In this document: in pieces, positions 46,578-57,398 of the stretch
Numbering within the stretch: the first letter of the stretch is position 1
Layout: every line of letters starts with the position of its first letter
Source: Synaphobranchus kaupii
Lineage: Eukaryota; Chordata; Actinopteri; Anguilliformes; Synaphobranchidae
Length of the DNA stretch: 64,000 bases
Assembly: GCA_029718625.1 (NCBI GenBank)
Contig: CM056376.1
Location: forward strand, 79,297,386-79,361,385
Reading direction: 5' to 3'
The notes under the pieces: model-generated
Seen by the model: only the letters and a program-made list of their open reading frames with translations
Database searches by the model: none
Told to the model about the DNA's origin: nothing
Made by a program: the position numbers and the translations under genes

Positions 46578-47376
46578 TTTGGCAAAGGTAGCAGGAGGAG
46601 GAAGTGCAGAGAGAGCAGAAGTAGTGAGAGAGGTGAGAGAGGGTGCGGAGATTTCTCCTGAACATAACAGCGGGTGGGTTGTTAGCGGATTTGAGGGAGA
46701 GTGGGCAGGAGAGAGAAAATGAGATAAAGAAATGGTCCGATACGTGGAGGGGGGTCACCGTAATGCTAGCGCAACTCTATGGTAACCAGTAGCATCCACT
46801 ACCAAACGCACTTAAACACTCCACAGTGCACCCAAAGCAAATAAAATACGACGACAGTCTATCAGGGTTATTTTGAGTGTTTATACCATCATGTATTAAG
46901 TCAAACTATCGTTGAATCCTTTACTTTGTGCTGACCTATATTCTCTGTGGAAGTACGGTGGCTGAGCGATACTTTACGTTACCTACGAATGTAGTGCCGG
47001 CACTGGTCGACTACAACAACAAAGAAGAGTAACAAGTTGCAATGGCCACGTCCGCTCCACCGCCGTACTTCCACAGAGAATATGTCAGCACAAAGTAAAG
47101 GATTCAACGATAGTTTGACTTCAAAAATGATGGTATAAACACTCAGATTAACCCTGATAGACTGTCGTTGTATTTTATTTGCTTTGCGTACACTGTGGAG
47201 TGTTTAAGTGCGTTTGGTAGTGGATGCTACTGGTTACCATAGAGTTGCGCTAGCATTAGCAATGTGTGTATGCCCCAAAGAAGGACAGCATGGAATTAGC
47301 TGAAAATGGTTTCCATCAATCAACTACATCATGGGTAAGTCGTAATTGAGACATTATGTCCAAAATTCCAAACTAT

Positions 47377-48098
47377 CCCTTTAACAGTACCCACCACCAA
47401 TTTCCAATCCTTGACTTGAAATCACCAGTTGTACCTCTCGTTTCTGTACCACTCACACGTGCAAGGGGCAATACACTGAACTAAGTGTACTAGTCGGCAA
47501 GCCAGTGACTGTTTTCCACACTACAGACAGCAGAATGCAACAGTGCAACAGGAGAGCCAATTTTCATGCATTTCTGTCTTTTGAGAGGTAACATAACAGT
47601 GCTTCCCATATATTAAACAATAGCCGCACACCACCGCACCAAGAATCATGCCATTGTTACTGTATTATGTACCTGACAATAAACTACAGTATGTGTATAT
47701 ATATACTCTCATTTGGTTTGGTACCAATGACCATGAAAGCCTACCCAACTCAATCTCCAATGGTCTAACATAAAATTTGCCCATTAATTAAACATTTCAT
47801 TCTGCTTCTGCTTTTTTATAGGCTACTGAAAAAAGACAGAAAACAATCAGCAAAAACATTTTTATTCTGGGGGGATTAGACCACTGGCCTCTCAAATGGT
47901 ACATTCTGCATGTTCACTGAATTAAATAATTTTTTCTTTTGTAAAGACAATCACCATGATTCTCTGATTATGAACAACTCTAGGCTTGGCTGTAATTATA
48001 TAAAATATAATAGCCTGCACCTACTTATCCATACATTATAAGCACATTATATAGCCTACGCATCCATATCACTGATCAATGAGTAAGAATTGGTGTTG
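47377..48098. other. Intergenic, nothing recognised
   Basis: AT-rich sequence between the palindromic element and the second copy of MITE family 1. Confidence 0.35.
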
Positions 48099-48896
48099 GG
48101 CCTTTATTTGTTTCATTTTTCATAATTTTGGCTTACAGCTCCAGAAAACCCCCAAAACAGTATTTCAAGAAATTAGAATAGTGTGTCGAAAATCACCATT
48201 TACTTCAGTTATTTCAGAGAATGAGTGGAGTGGCTTGACTCGAGGAATCCGACAGTTGTAGCCCATGTCCCGGATACGTCTGTACGTGGTGGTTTTTGAA
48301 GCACTGACTCCAGCCTCAGTCCACTCCCTCTGCATCTCCGCCAAATTTTGGAATCGTCTTTGCTTGACAATCCGCTGAAGCCTACGGTCATCTCTTTTGC
48401 TTGTGCACCTTCTCCTGCCACATTTTTCCCTTCCACTAAACGTTCTATTGATATGCTTGGACACTGCACTCTGTGAACAGCCAGCCTCCTTAGCGATGAC
48501 CTTTTGTGGCTTGCCCATCTTCTGGAGGGTGTCACTGATGGTCTTCTGGCCAATTGTCAAGTCTGCAGTCTTCCCCATACTGAACCAAACTGAGAAACTT
48601 TGCAGGTGTTTTGAGTAAATTAGATGATAGTGTGACACTCAGTCTAAAACATTCATTCTCTGAAATAACTGAAGTAAATGCTGATTTTCGACACACTATT
48701 CTAATTTCTTGAAATACTGTTTTGGGGGTTTTCTGGAGCTGTAAGCCAAAATTATGAAAGATGAAACAAATAAAGGCTAGAAATATTTCACTTTGTGTCT
48801 AATGAATCTATAATCTATGAAAGTTTCACTTTTTGAATGGAATTATGGAAAAAAAACAACTTTTCCATGATATTCAAATTTTTTGGAAAGGATCTG
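48099..48896 (-). mobile_element. Tc1-derived MITE, family 1, second copy (left end missing)
   Basis: Matches 18090-18999 almost base for base from GCCTTTATTTG onward and ends GGAAAGGATCTG followed by TA. About 105 bp of the left terminal repeat are missing. The same deletion junction and the same open frame are present. Confidence 0.92.
48165..48578 (-). CDS. Truncated Tc1 transposase: DNA-binding domain only (137 aa), second copy
   Basis: The same 137-codon frame as at 18265-18678, from MGKTADLTIGQ to a stop in the terminal repeat. By eye I find two residue differences (HINRTFSG versus HINRKFSG, and VNGDF versus VNADF) and no indel. Both helix-turn-helix units are intact and the catalytic domain is absent. 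Whether either copy is transcribed cannot be told from sequence. Confidence 0.75.
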   Translation of the reverse strand: MGKTADLTIGQKTISDTLQKMGKPQKVIAKEAGCSQSAVSKHINRTFSGREKCGRRRCTSKRDDRRLQRIVKQRRFQNLAEMQREWTEAGVSASKTTTYRRIRDMGYNCRIPRVKPLHSFSEITEVNGDFRHTILIS

Positions 48897-48898
48897 TA

Positions 48899-49421
48899 TA
48901 TAGGACTTTAAAAAAAAGAAAAAAATAAGCTATTTCTTGAGGTATGCTACTGGCTCTAGATGGACAAGTTTGTATTAAAAATTAAACCCAAAATTCACAC
49001 AGAATTAAACATCACGCCTGTCTGAAATGATTCTGAGGGAGGTAACGTTACCAGCACAGCTTGAACATCTGCCTCCTAGTCAATATTTTTGTGTTGAAAA
49101 GTCGGTGAAATGCCGTCTCACGTTCAGGTGAAAAGGCGGCTAAAATGTGTTGAAAAGTGAACATATTTCTTTAACTGGCTAGAATGTAGCCAGGCTATAT
49201 CTGGGTAAAACCTGAGCTAAATTGACACGTTTATGTTAAAAACGTGTCAAAACATCCTGTAATTAAATTTCCACCCCAGACCTCTAGGGTTCATTTGAGT
49301 CGCTTACTTTCACTGCTTGCATCCTTTCATCGCTTCCTTTCCTCACTCCTTAGCTCCATCCAACTGAGGACGAGAGGACAAACATTAAAAATATGTGTAG
49401 TACGGTAAATGATGCAAAATA
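48899..49421. other. Intergenic, nothing recognised
   Basis: AT-rich filler between two Tc1 MITEs. Confidence 0.35.
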
Positions 49422-49962
49422 CACTGCCTGGCCCAAAAAAAAGTCGCCGTTGCACCCGTCATAAATAGTGCCCACTGTACAAGCCTCTGGAGGCAGTGTT
49501 ATAATCTGGGGTTGCTTCAATTGGTCAGGTCGAGGCTCAGCAACGTTATGCAGCAATAAAACGAAGTCAGCTGAGTACCTGAATGTACCGAATGACCAGG
49601 TTATCCCATCAATGGGCATATTCCAGGACGACAATGCCAAGATTCATCGGGCTCAAATTGTGAAAGAGTGGTTCATGGAGCATGAGGAATCATTTTCACA
49701 CATGTATTGGCCACCAGAGTCCTGACCTTAACCCCATTGAAAGTCTTTAGGATGTGCTGGAGAAGACTATACAAAGTGGTTTGACTCTCCCGTCGTCAAT
49801 ACAAGATCTTGGCCAAAAATGAATGCAACTCTGGAAGGAAATAAATGTTGTAACGTTGCATAAGGTTGTCGAAACAATGCCATGATAAATGCGTGCCGTA
49901 ATCAAAGCTAAAGGCGGTCCAACAAAATATTACAGTGTGACTTTTTTTTTGGCCAGGCAGTG
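49422..49962 (+). mobile_element. Tc1-derived MITE, family 2, copy D (541 bp)
   Basis: Ends CACTGCCTGGCC and GGCCAGGCAGTG, each flanked by TA. It lies in opposite orientation to copies A and C. The + strand keeps [31 protein letters not shown] and a broken LNPIESL around the catalytic Glu. It retains the outer segment near CAAAGCTAAAGGCGGTCC that copy C lost. Confidence 0.9.
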
Positions 49963-50529
49963 TAGTACTAGCCTAAAACTTATGAATTCCTTTGGTAAAG
50001 GACAGCAAATGCACATATATTGAAATTACATTATTTTCATTATGTTAGGTTTCTGCATTCTGTCTTTGTACATTTATGTTTCTTATTGTGAGCTTGTTTG
50101 TTTATTCTTATTAGGTTCTTTATCATTTTTCTTATCTTGCATTTATTTTCATTTATGGTTTCACTGTTCCGTGTTTGGATTACCGTCACTCCCCTGTCTT
50201 CGTTACACTATTCGGGAGCCTTTGGTGATTTCGGGTTTCGCTGTATCTTCACTCTCGTTTACTTCCTTCTTTACTAATTACCCTTGTTAATACTACTAAT
50301 CTACTAATTACTACTAACTGCTTAGAATTAGGTTTCTTACTAATATACTAACGACTAACTTGTAAATAATACTAATCAACTATTCATTTGCATAAATTAT
50401 TGTACATTGTACAAATGATTTTGTATAACTCGGATCAAACTGTCAAACTAGACATTGCACACAAATATTTCTCACCTCAAATATTTTCAGAAACATATTT
50501 TAGTGGACTATTTAGGTGGAATAAGAGAA
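49963..50529. other. Intergenic, nothing recognised
   Basis: Pyrimidine-rich then ACTAAT-rich sequence (50280-50390). It adjoins the broken 3' edge of the BEL/Pao fragment but shows no LTR features. Confidence 0.35.
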
Positions 50530-51568
50530 TTGAACAGGACGTTGTATACGTATGCAGAACATGAAGTTGTTTTAGGTCTTGGAGCGAATCTCTCCAGGCT
50601 TCCCATCTGCATAGTTTGTCTCCCGGGAGGGGTGTGTCTTCCCTGGATTGTGACAGGTGCCAGCAGACCCAGGGGATCAAAAACACTGTTGACAGTGGAG
50701 AGGTCTCCACGGCGGGTGAATGGTTTGTTTGTGGTCGACACGGAGTAGGTGAATTTGTCCATCGTGATCTCCCAGAGCGGACCGAAACTCCATTGTGTGG
50801 GTGCAGTTTCTTCGCTCAGATCTAGGTTTGTAATCACTGGGGCACAATCTTCAGGTGGGAAGGCCTCCATGACTGCCTGACAGTTTGACGCAAACTTGTG
50901 TAAGCGGAGGTTTGACTCAGCGAGTGAGGCTTGTGTTTGTTGGAGCAGGTTGATTGCCTCAGCTTCAGATGGTATGGATACCAAACCATCATCCACATAG
51001 AAGTGCCTTTCCACAAACTTGACAGTATCGGCCTCCTGCTCCTGTGCACCTTCTCTGACGGCTCTTTGCAGCTCGTAGATAGCCACAGCAGGAGATGGCC
51101 CATTGCCAAAGACATGGACCTTCATCCGGTACTCAACAACTTCCTTGTTGATGTCATTGTGCCATAAAAAACGGAGGAAGTTGCGGTGGTCTTCATGCAC
51201 TAAGAAACAATGGAACATCTGCTGGATGTCCGCCATGATTGCATCCTTTTCTTTCCAGAAGCGTAGCAGGAGGGAAGTTATTGAGGAGGGGCCTGTGAGG
51301 AGCACGTCATTGATGGAGACACCGGAGTACCGGGCGCTGGAATCAAAGACCACCCTGATCTGATTGGGTTTTTGTGGGTGGTAGACCACAAACGTTGGGA
51401 GAAGATGAAACGTCATCTTCTCTCAGTGGCGGTGCTACCTTGGCATGTCCATTAATGAAGATCTTCTCCATGAATGCCACATACTGTACCTGCATCTCCG
51501 GTTTTCTTTTCAGGGTTTGTTGCAGGGATGCAACCCGGTTGACCACCTGCTCTTTGTTGTTCGACAAA
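50530..51568 (-). pseudogene. BEL/Pao reverse transcriptase
   Basis: Begins SNNKEQVVNRVASLQQTLKR and MEKIFINGHAKVAPPL. After a frame change near 51410 it reads VVYHPQKPNQIRVVFDSSAR, SINDVLLTGPSSITSLLLRF, MADIQQMFHCFLV (motif A Asp) and FYVDDGLVS, with the catalytic YVDD encoded at 50988-50999. It continues to NSVFDPLGLLAPVTIQGR. A last frame change gives DTPLPGDKLCRWEAWRDSLQ. RNase H and integrase are missing. Confidence 0.9.
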
Positions 51569-51879
51569 GACTTCTTTTTTTTTATTTTTTATTTTTCTTT
51601 TTTTCGTTTATTTGACAGGGACAATGCTCAACAAATATATTGTGCCAGATATAGCTCAGAGCTAATTTTCATCTGTAGTCCCTGAGGGAAGGGTGATAAC
51701 AGACAACATGGGAACATCTATAAGAATTACAAAAGTACAATACAAGATACAATACAACTCTAATCTACAATGCAAACATTACAAAAGGTAAATAAAATAA
51801 AAACATTTTAGTCTAAAACCATTAACATTTCATATCATATCACACGCATACCCCCCCTTCCCCCGCGCACGTACACACC

Positions 51880-52190
51880 CGCACACACACACACACACAC
51901 ATACCCACACACACTCATGCACGCACACACACACACACACACATACTCATGCACGCACACACACACACACACACACCCGCACACACACACACATACCCAC
52001 ACACTCATGCACGCACACACACATACCCATACACGCTCATGCACGCACGCATACACACATACCCACACACACTCATACACGCACACACACACACACACAC
52101 TCATGCACACACACACATACCCATACACGCTCATGCACGCACACACACGCGCACACACACCCGCACACACACTCCCACATGCACACAATG
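51880..52190. repeat. Imperfect (CA)n array with GCACGC and ACTCATGC interruptions
   Basis: About 300 bp of (CA)n broken at regular points by CCCACACACAC, CTCATGCACGC and CATACCC words, in the 3' UTR of the inserted LINE. It creates long His/Thr frames on + and Cys/Val frames on -, which are artefacts. Confidence 0.95.
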
Positions 52191-52206
52191 AATCATCATA
52201 CAGCAA

Positions 52207-52950
52207 CTAATGGTTGCAGGACTGTCTTTCTTTCAGCCATTTTTTGATACTAAATTTAAAACTCGTAAGTGTACCGCACTCTCTGATATTAGATGGCAAG
52301 ATGTTCCACTGTTCAGAGGCCTTAATTGAGAAAGCTGTCTTGCCAAAACTCGTGGATCGAAATCCGACATAGCAATCTCCCCTTGTGGAGGATCTGGTTG
52401 ATCTTATACCATTTCTAGAATGTGTAACGCAATCTTTAAGTGGTGGTGGGGCCAGATCATGGAAAATCTTATAAAGCAGACAGACATTAGCCAAAAACAG
52501 AAAATTTTCAGATGTCAGTAAATTGTACTTCTTAATGATATTACAATGATGGTAAGAAGTGGGTTTTTTGTCCAGTACCTTTAATGTCTGTTTATAGAGT
52601 TTATGAATTGGTTGCATTGCTGTACTACTTGCCTGAGACCAGGTCGTGACACAGTAGGAAAGGTGAGATAGTATCATAGAGTACATGTATAATTTTGCTG
52701 CATCTGTACTTAGTTGACTGCGAATAAATTTAAATTGAGCTAAGTTATATTTGACAGTCCTAACAGTTCTTTTTATATGTTTCTTAAAAGTCAAATTACT
52801 ATCAATAATGATACCTAAGTATTTAAATTGGTTGACCACTTCCAACCGCTGTCCTTTCACTACGATGTCAGGTGAGGGCACATCATTTTTTCTTTTCGAA
52901 AAGAACATACTAACAGTTTTTGAGGTATTCAATGTCAGGCAAGATTGGTC
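52207..52950 (-). pseudogene. LINE reverse transcriptase, C-terminal part (241 aa open)
   Basis: Reads LNTSKTVSMFFSKRK, VVNQFKYLGIIIDSNLTFKK, FIRSQLSTDAAKLYMYSMIL, SHLSYCVTTWSQ and later RGDCYVGFRSTSFGKTAFSI, ending WLKERQSCNH. This is the thumb and C-terminal region of an L2/CR1-type LINE ORF2. The palm with YADD is missing by 5' truncation. The frame is unbroken over 241 codons, so the insertion is younger than the BEL copy around it. Confidence 0.85.
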
Positions 52951-52955
52951 TAGCC

Positions 52956-53507
52956 ACTAGCCACTGGCATGATTCTATGAACGGCACTGGGGCGACGCAA
53001 CTGTTAGCATCATCTCTGTAGACGTTTGTCATCATTATCTTTAAGAAGATGGTTTCTTCCAGTGATGGAGCAGGTTTGTTGTCGTGCTCAGTTTGGTTGA
53101 ACACTGTCTGTCCCAGCATCCTCTCAGTTGCTTTGCCAGGCCTGTTAAAGCTTTGTTGCGTCTCCTTGACATGGCAACCACTGTCCAGCACGTTGGTCTT
53201 GAACGTGTTGACTGTTGGCTTATGTACATTACCCAGGCACACCTCTCCTATTACTACCCAGCCGAGGTCCAGACGTTGAGCAAAAGAGGCGTTGTGTGGT
53301 CCTAAGAACGTCTCTTCCGAGTAGCAGGAGTATTTCTGCTTCTGGGTCCAGTTCTGGGATGTGCTTAGCAATGTGATGGAGATGAGGCTGGTGTAGAACT
53401 GCACTCGGTGTTGGAATCTCTGACCAATTGTTCAGGATCTCATGACACTCAATGAGTGGTGGGAGAGAGATGAGAACTTTGACAAATAATATCGATTTTA
53501 AAAACAC
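52956..53507 (-). pseudogene. BEL/Pao pol, region between protease and reverse transcriptase
   Basis: The upstream frame (53229-53507) has SLPPLIECHEILNNWSEIPT, then LHQPHLHHIAKHIPELDPEA and EILLLLGRDVL. A frame change leads to HNASFAQRLDLGWVVIGEVC, LGNVHKPTVNTFKTN and later EETIFLKIMMTNVYRDDANS. These are typical of BEL/Pao polyproteins. The reading stops where the LINE was inserted, at about 52955. Confidence 0.85.
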
Positions 53508-53510
53508 GTT

Positions 53511-54529
53511 TGTTAAGCTGTAAAGTAGTTATCAACTTCTCATTTTCAACTAGAAATTATTATTGTTGGTATTAGGTACCAACAAATTATTTAGAGAAAT
53601 TTGAGAAAATCAAACAAATTCCTTAAAGGCAACACACCATACCTGCCTACCCTGTTGGCTTCTACTTCACTAAAAGACTACGTAATATGTGTGAAACTGC
53701 ATTCATATGCAACTACAGTTTCTGAAATTCAAAATCTAGTTTGAATTTGAAATAATGACTTTAAAGTAAGCTGTGGATAGTTCTCCAGTGGCCCAAAGGT
53801 CCCGCCGTTGTGGCCGATGTTGTGCTAACTAATTTGGGCTTGGTAGGAGGTGTGTGTTCCACTCTGGTGCACAGCCCAGCCCAGGCATCGCCAGGGAGAC
53901 AGAGTGCATCTTACCACCACAGGCCCATGGCGAAGAGCCAGCATCTCTCCCAGGAGCCCTCTGAGAACACGCTGAGCGAGACCGTGAGCTTTTCGTCTCC
54001 AACTGCGAACCCATGGCAAAAATGTCCCCTGCAGAATGACATCACAGTCTCTATCATTAAATAGCGGCTGGCCCTTTACGGCGCATGCTGAAATATGGAC
54101 ACGGGGGCTCGTGAAAATCTGGACCTTTTACATCTTAGCACATGCAAATGACCGCCTCTCTGTCTGCCTGGCCACCCAGCATGCATAAATGCATGGCTGT
54201 TTGTATGGGAGAGCACTGGGGAATACGGAGAGAAGCAGACCTAACAAACCAATTACCCCACTGGAGCTGCCACACATGGATGCAGGGATCACCTGTGTTG
54301 TCTGCTTTTCCTGGTCAGGCAAGCATGGTAGGCACAAACTGTTGACATCAGAGCTGTGGGGGCAGTAAGAGAACTGAAAGGGTCATATTTTTACAGCGGT
54401 CATTTTAAGAGACCAAATGCAGGAATGCACCTCTGAATCAGAAGCTTGTTGGTTTATTGCGGGGCACTGATAGCGGAGGTGAGTCCAGAACTAGAGGTAA
54501 AATAAATAAAAAATAAAAAAAGAGTATAG
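53511..54529. other. Intergenic; relatively GC-rich non-repeat block at 53780-54350
   Basis: Unlike its surroundings this block has no transposon words. It contains an octamer-like ATGCAAAT near 54143 and a palindromic ATGCATAAATGCAT near 54180. It may be constrained regulatory DNA, but nothing proves it. Confidence 0.35.
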
Positions 54530-54657
54530 CTGAGCGGTCAGTTGTAACACCTTGAAGCTCCCTAATCAGCCAGCCTAGATTGATGTCATTCACTGTGACA
54601 CCAGTCCAGATTGGCTCTCACTGCAGAAATTTAAGGTGTTACAACTGACTGCTCACC
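54530..54657. mobile_element. Small foldback MITE (about 128 bp)
   Basis: Outer arms are GAGCGGTCAGTTGTAACACC and GGTGTTACAACTGACTGCTC; the inner part is less regular. It is non-coding. A target duplication was not identified. Confidence 0.7.
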
Positions 54658-54798
54658 TTTAACGCTTTTCTTTAAGGGCCTGAAACAGCAATGTCCCTTT
54701 AAATATCCCTTTTAATGGTAAGATGCTTACCATTGACACAATAGGAACAATAGTGTAAGAAGCTTACGGATAATTAGACAAAGCAAAAGTGAAACATA

Positions 54799-57398
54799 CA
54801 GTGCAGTCCTAAAGTATTTGGACAGTGACACATTTTTGTTGTTGTTTTGGCTCTGTACTCCAGCACATTGGATTTGAAATGGAACAGTGACAGAATCACT
54901 TTAAGGGTTGTTCTCCTGACTCATTTTTCTATTGAACACTATGGAAAAATTAGCCAGGAGAATAAATCCCTTTACTCATTCAGTGCTGAGAAACGGTCTA
55001 AAGTGCCAAAGTTTTTTATTTTTATCTTTACTACTGTAAAGAATTCTGGATTTGAGTCCAGAACGTTAACCAATTTACAATTACGTTCTTTTACCATGTT
55101 TTTTTTTTTTTTTTTTTGCTCTTTTTAAAATTTTTTATTTTTTTTATATGGTTCTAGATGGAAATATTTGAAGTTTTATTTATCTCATGTTTAAAAAAAA
55201 ATAATAAAAAAAATAAACTTAAGTCTAACCATCTAAACCAACATCGGGGCGTGGGAATGACGCGTCGCCGTAAATTTGTATCAACACGTTTCTGTGCCAG
55301 TGACCAAGAATATGAAGAAATTGAACACAATTAAGTGGGCAATATGACAAACTAGGCTACTGCTATGCTACTGTTTCAGTAACGAGAGAAAATTACTCCC
55401 CTAGCTTTGTCGTTCCACGATCGTCTGGTAAACGTTTGAATCACGGACAGTAGCCTACCATCAATTCGTTTTATAATATCCCTTTCCCGACTTATATTTA
55501 ATAATTCTCTGATTTCTACTTCTGTCCAGTTATTTCCCATATCTCTTCCAGTGATCATTGTTTTGTTGGTTCCGTTTTGAATTAGTCCCTCACACAGATT
55601 TTAGCCTACGTTATTTTTGCCTCAGGATAACTTTCTGTTTAAAACAGTTGATACAAAGTAACTCATTTGTACGTATCTATACAAATGACCAGTGATTATG
55701 TTTATTGTTACATATCTATAGTTATGCAAGAGCTGATTTTTATGGAAAACAGTTTTCACTATTATTACACATCACCAATGTAAGAGTCATGATAACCAAA
55801 CTAAGAAGCATTGCAAATAAATTATTTATATTTCCATCAATATTGTTTGACATTGTTCTAATAGTCAACTGACCACTATCTGTGTTCGAGCAAAGCCACT
55901 GAAACTACGTCCACCAAGGGAGCAGTTTAATTACCAGCTACACTTCACTATCGTTATACAGCGTAGTCGTAAAGTGACCGCCAGAGATAAACGTGTGTAG
56001 CCTACATTACCACGGGCCGCAAACCTCAAAGAGGTTTTTTTTTTTCAAGAAACAACTTGCTGAAAATGACAGAAGGACCACGCCTTTTCGCTCCAACAGC
56101 AAATCTGCAAAAGTTGCAGCGACGACTCGTCAAAGAATGGGACCAGCAAGCTGGACCTGCCTGCAAAGGAAAGCAAAAGGACAGCCCGACCCAAAAGCCA
56201 GAACTTTTCCCTCGGACATCAAAAAGCCACGGACCCACCTGCGTAGCTACTCCAGCACAGTAAGACTGACACGAACATCCAGGCAAATAGTTTAGGAAAA
56301 CTTTTGTTTAATGTTTATTGTCAATGTACTTACGTCTTTGATTGATTGTATTACTTGTGTGTATTTAGAGTAACGCTAACGTTATAACTTTATAACGTTA
56401 TGTCACTTGCAGGCTATCTACAGCTAATTAGCCTCGCATAGCTAAAGTTACATACTCTAACACTTTGCGTCCTTTTAATCAAGATATGTGCATGTGATCA
56501 CCCTCACTAATACCTAACCCATTTGATATAAGATCCCAGGCCTGTAAATGGACAGGAGCCTGGAATTTAGCAAGACATAGCTCATTTCTGTAGCCTCAAT
56601 ACACGCCATATTCCCAGGCCATGTTAACTTCGTGCTAAAGCCTGATCCGTAATTCCCCTGAACGCATACATCTATTTTCTGCTACACCACGTGTGTTGGG
56701 TGAACACACATGCACACACACACACAGAACTGTCAATTCTATCATGCTTCATTCATTTTCCACACTTTCCTTCCCTTTCCATATCATTCACTGCTTTTAG
56801 GATGTTAGTTTAGATGTTTGTTGTTTAATAAATTACATTTTGTTAAACCTAGGTGTGATTATTGTTTGGATAAACATTTGAGCCTACTACCTTAAATAAC
56901 TTACGCCTTCAGATTAAGTTATTGGTTATTGTTATTTTAATATTTAATGTTGAAATTCATAATCGTGATTTAATAATACATTTTATGAGACTGATGAATT
57001 ATACTTTTGCACCATTAGGTCACCGTATGAAGTTCTGTATTTGTATATTCTCAACACTAGTTAGCTCTTGTGTGAGGGTATGCGTGTATATTAGCAACAT
57101 AACTGGTCGGTAATATACACCTAATGTGAATCTATATACATTTATATTTATATATTCAGCACATTCATTGGTGCCAAGAAGTGACGACTGTTAAGACACA
57201 CATTTTAACCATCTGTCCTCACTACAAAATTCTTAATGTAAACTACACTACAACCCAATATGGACGTATGGACCCTCTAATTAAAGCTGAAAGTATGCAC
57301 TTTAACATCATAGTTCCATTTCAAACCCAATGTGCTGGAGTGCAGAGCCAAAACAACAAAAAAATGTCTCACTGTCCAAATACCTTTGGATTGCACTG
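54799..57398. mobile_element. Tc1-ended element with unexplained 2-kb interior
   Basis: Left end CAGTGCAGTCCTAAAGTATT and right end (inverted) CAGTGCAATCCAAAGGTATT are each flanked by TA and match over about 86 bp (CTCCAGCACATTGG shared). The right terminal repeat continues further than the left, because the left one is interrupted at about 54896 by a foldback core. No transposase was seen. The interior has poly(T)/A-rich DNA (55100-55215) and a short CpG-containing stretch near 55990-56270. Confidence 0.75.
54899..54975. repeat. Foldback core shared with 20469-20952
   Basis: AAGGGTTGTTCTCCTGACTC, a short loop, then AGCCAGGAGAATAAATCCCT. It matches the central 80 bp of the palindrome at 20469-20952. 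Its insertion interrupts the left terminal repeat of the surrounding element. Confidence 0.65.

Larger units (their letters stand above)
44149..46760 (-). mobile_element. L2-type LINE (2.6 kb, 5' truncated, young)
   Basis: On the - strand it starts in the last motif of the endonuclease, includes a complete reverse transcriptase, and ends in the fish L2 3' terminus (GTCGCTTTGGATAAAAGCGT, CTGCTAAATAAATG) with a (TGTAA)n tail at 44149-44165. The flanking TAAT at both sides (44145-44148 and 46761-46764) fits a short target duplication. Removing it restores an unbroken palindrome arm. Confidence 0.93.
44027..47376. mobile_element. Large palindromic element, left arm split by an L2 LINE
   Basis: The left arm consists of 44027-44148 plus 46761-46966; the right arm is about 47064-47376. 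Shared inverted words include TAGTTTGGAATTTTGGACAT, GTAGTTGATTGATGGAAACC, ACTCTATGGTAACCAGTAGC and CTTTACTTTGTGCTGAC. The arms are about 320 bp and near-perfect around a 95-bp centre. The right end reads CTATCCCTTTAA, so the full terminus may be TTAAAGGGATAG. No protein is encoded apart from the inserted LINE. Confidence 0.88.
51570..52955 (-). mobile_element. LINE fragment inserted in the BEL/Pao pol
   Basis: On the - strand the C-terminal third of a LINE reverse transcriptase is followed by a 3' UTR with a long (CA)n tract and an A-rich tail (poly(T) on + at 51571-51605). The A-tail sits directly against BEL pol sequence. The 5' truncation near 52955 also abuts BEL pol. No clear target duplication was found. 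Confidence 0.85.
50530..53510 (-). mobile_element. BEL/Pao LTR-retrotransposon fragment, interrupted by a LINE
   Basis: On the - strand, pol sequence runs from the region after the protease (53507) to just after the reverse transcriptase (50530). A LINE is inserted at about 51570-52955. No LTR, gag, RNase H or integrase was seen, so both ends are truncated. Several frame breaks show it is an old, inactive copy. Confidence 0.88.

Noticed and set aside
51835..52210. Cys/Val-rich and His/Thr-rich frames of 80-123 codons
   Set aside because: Direct translation of the (CA)n array in a LINE 3' UTR.
55993..56295. 100-codon frame and an overlapping 65-codon frame as a possible gene
   Set aside because: Two overlapping frames with no recognised domain inside a transposon-ended segment; kept only as an observation about the cargo.
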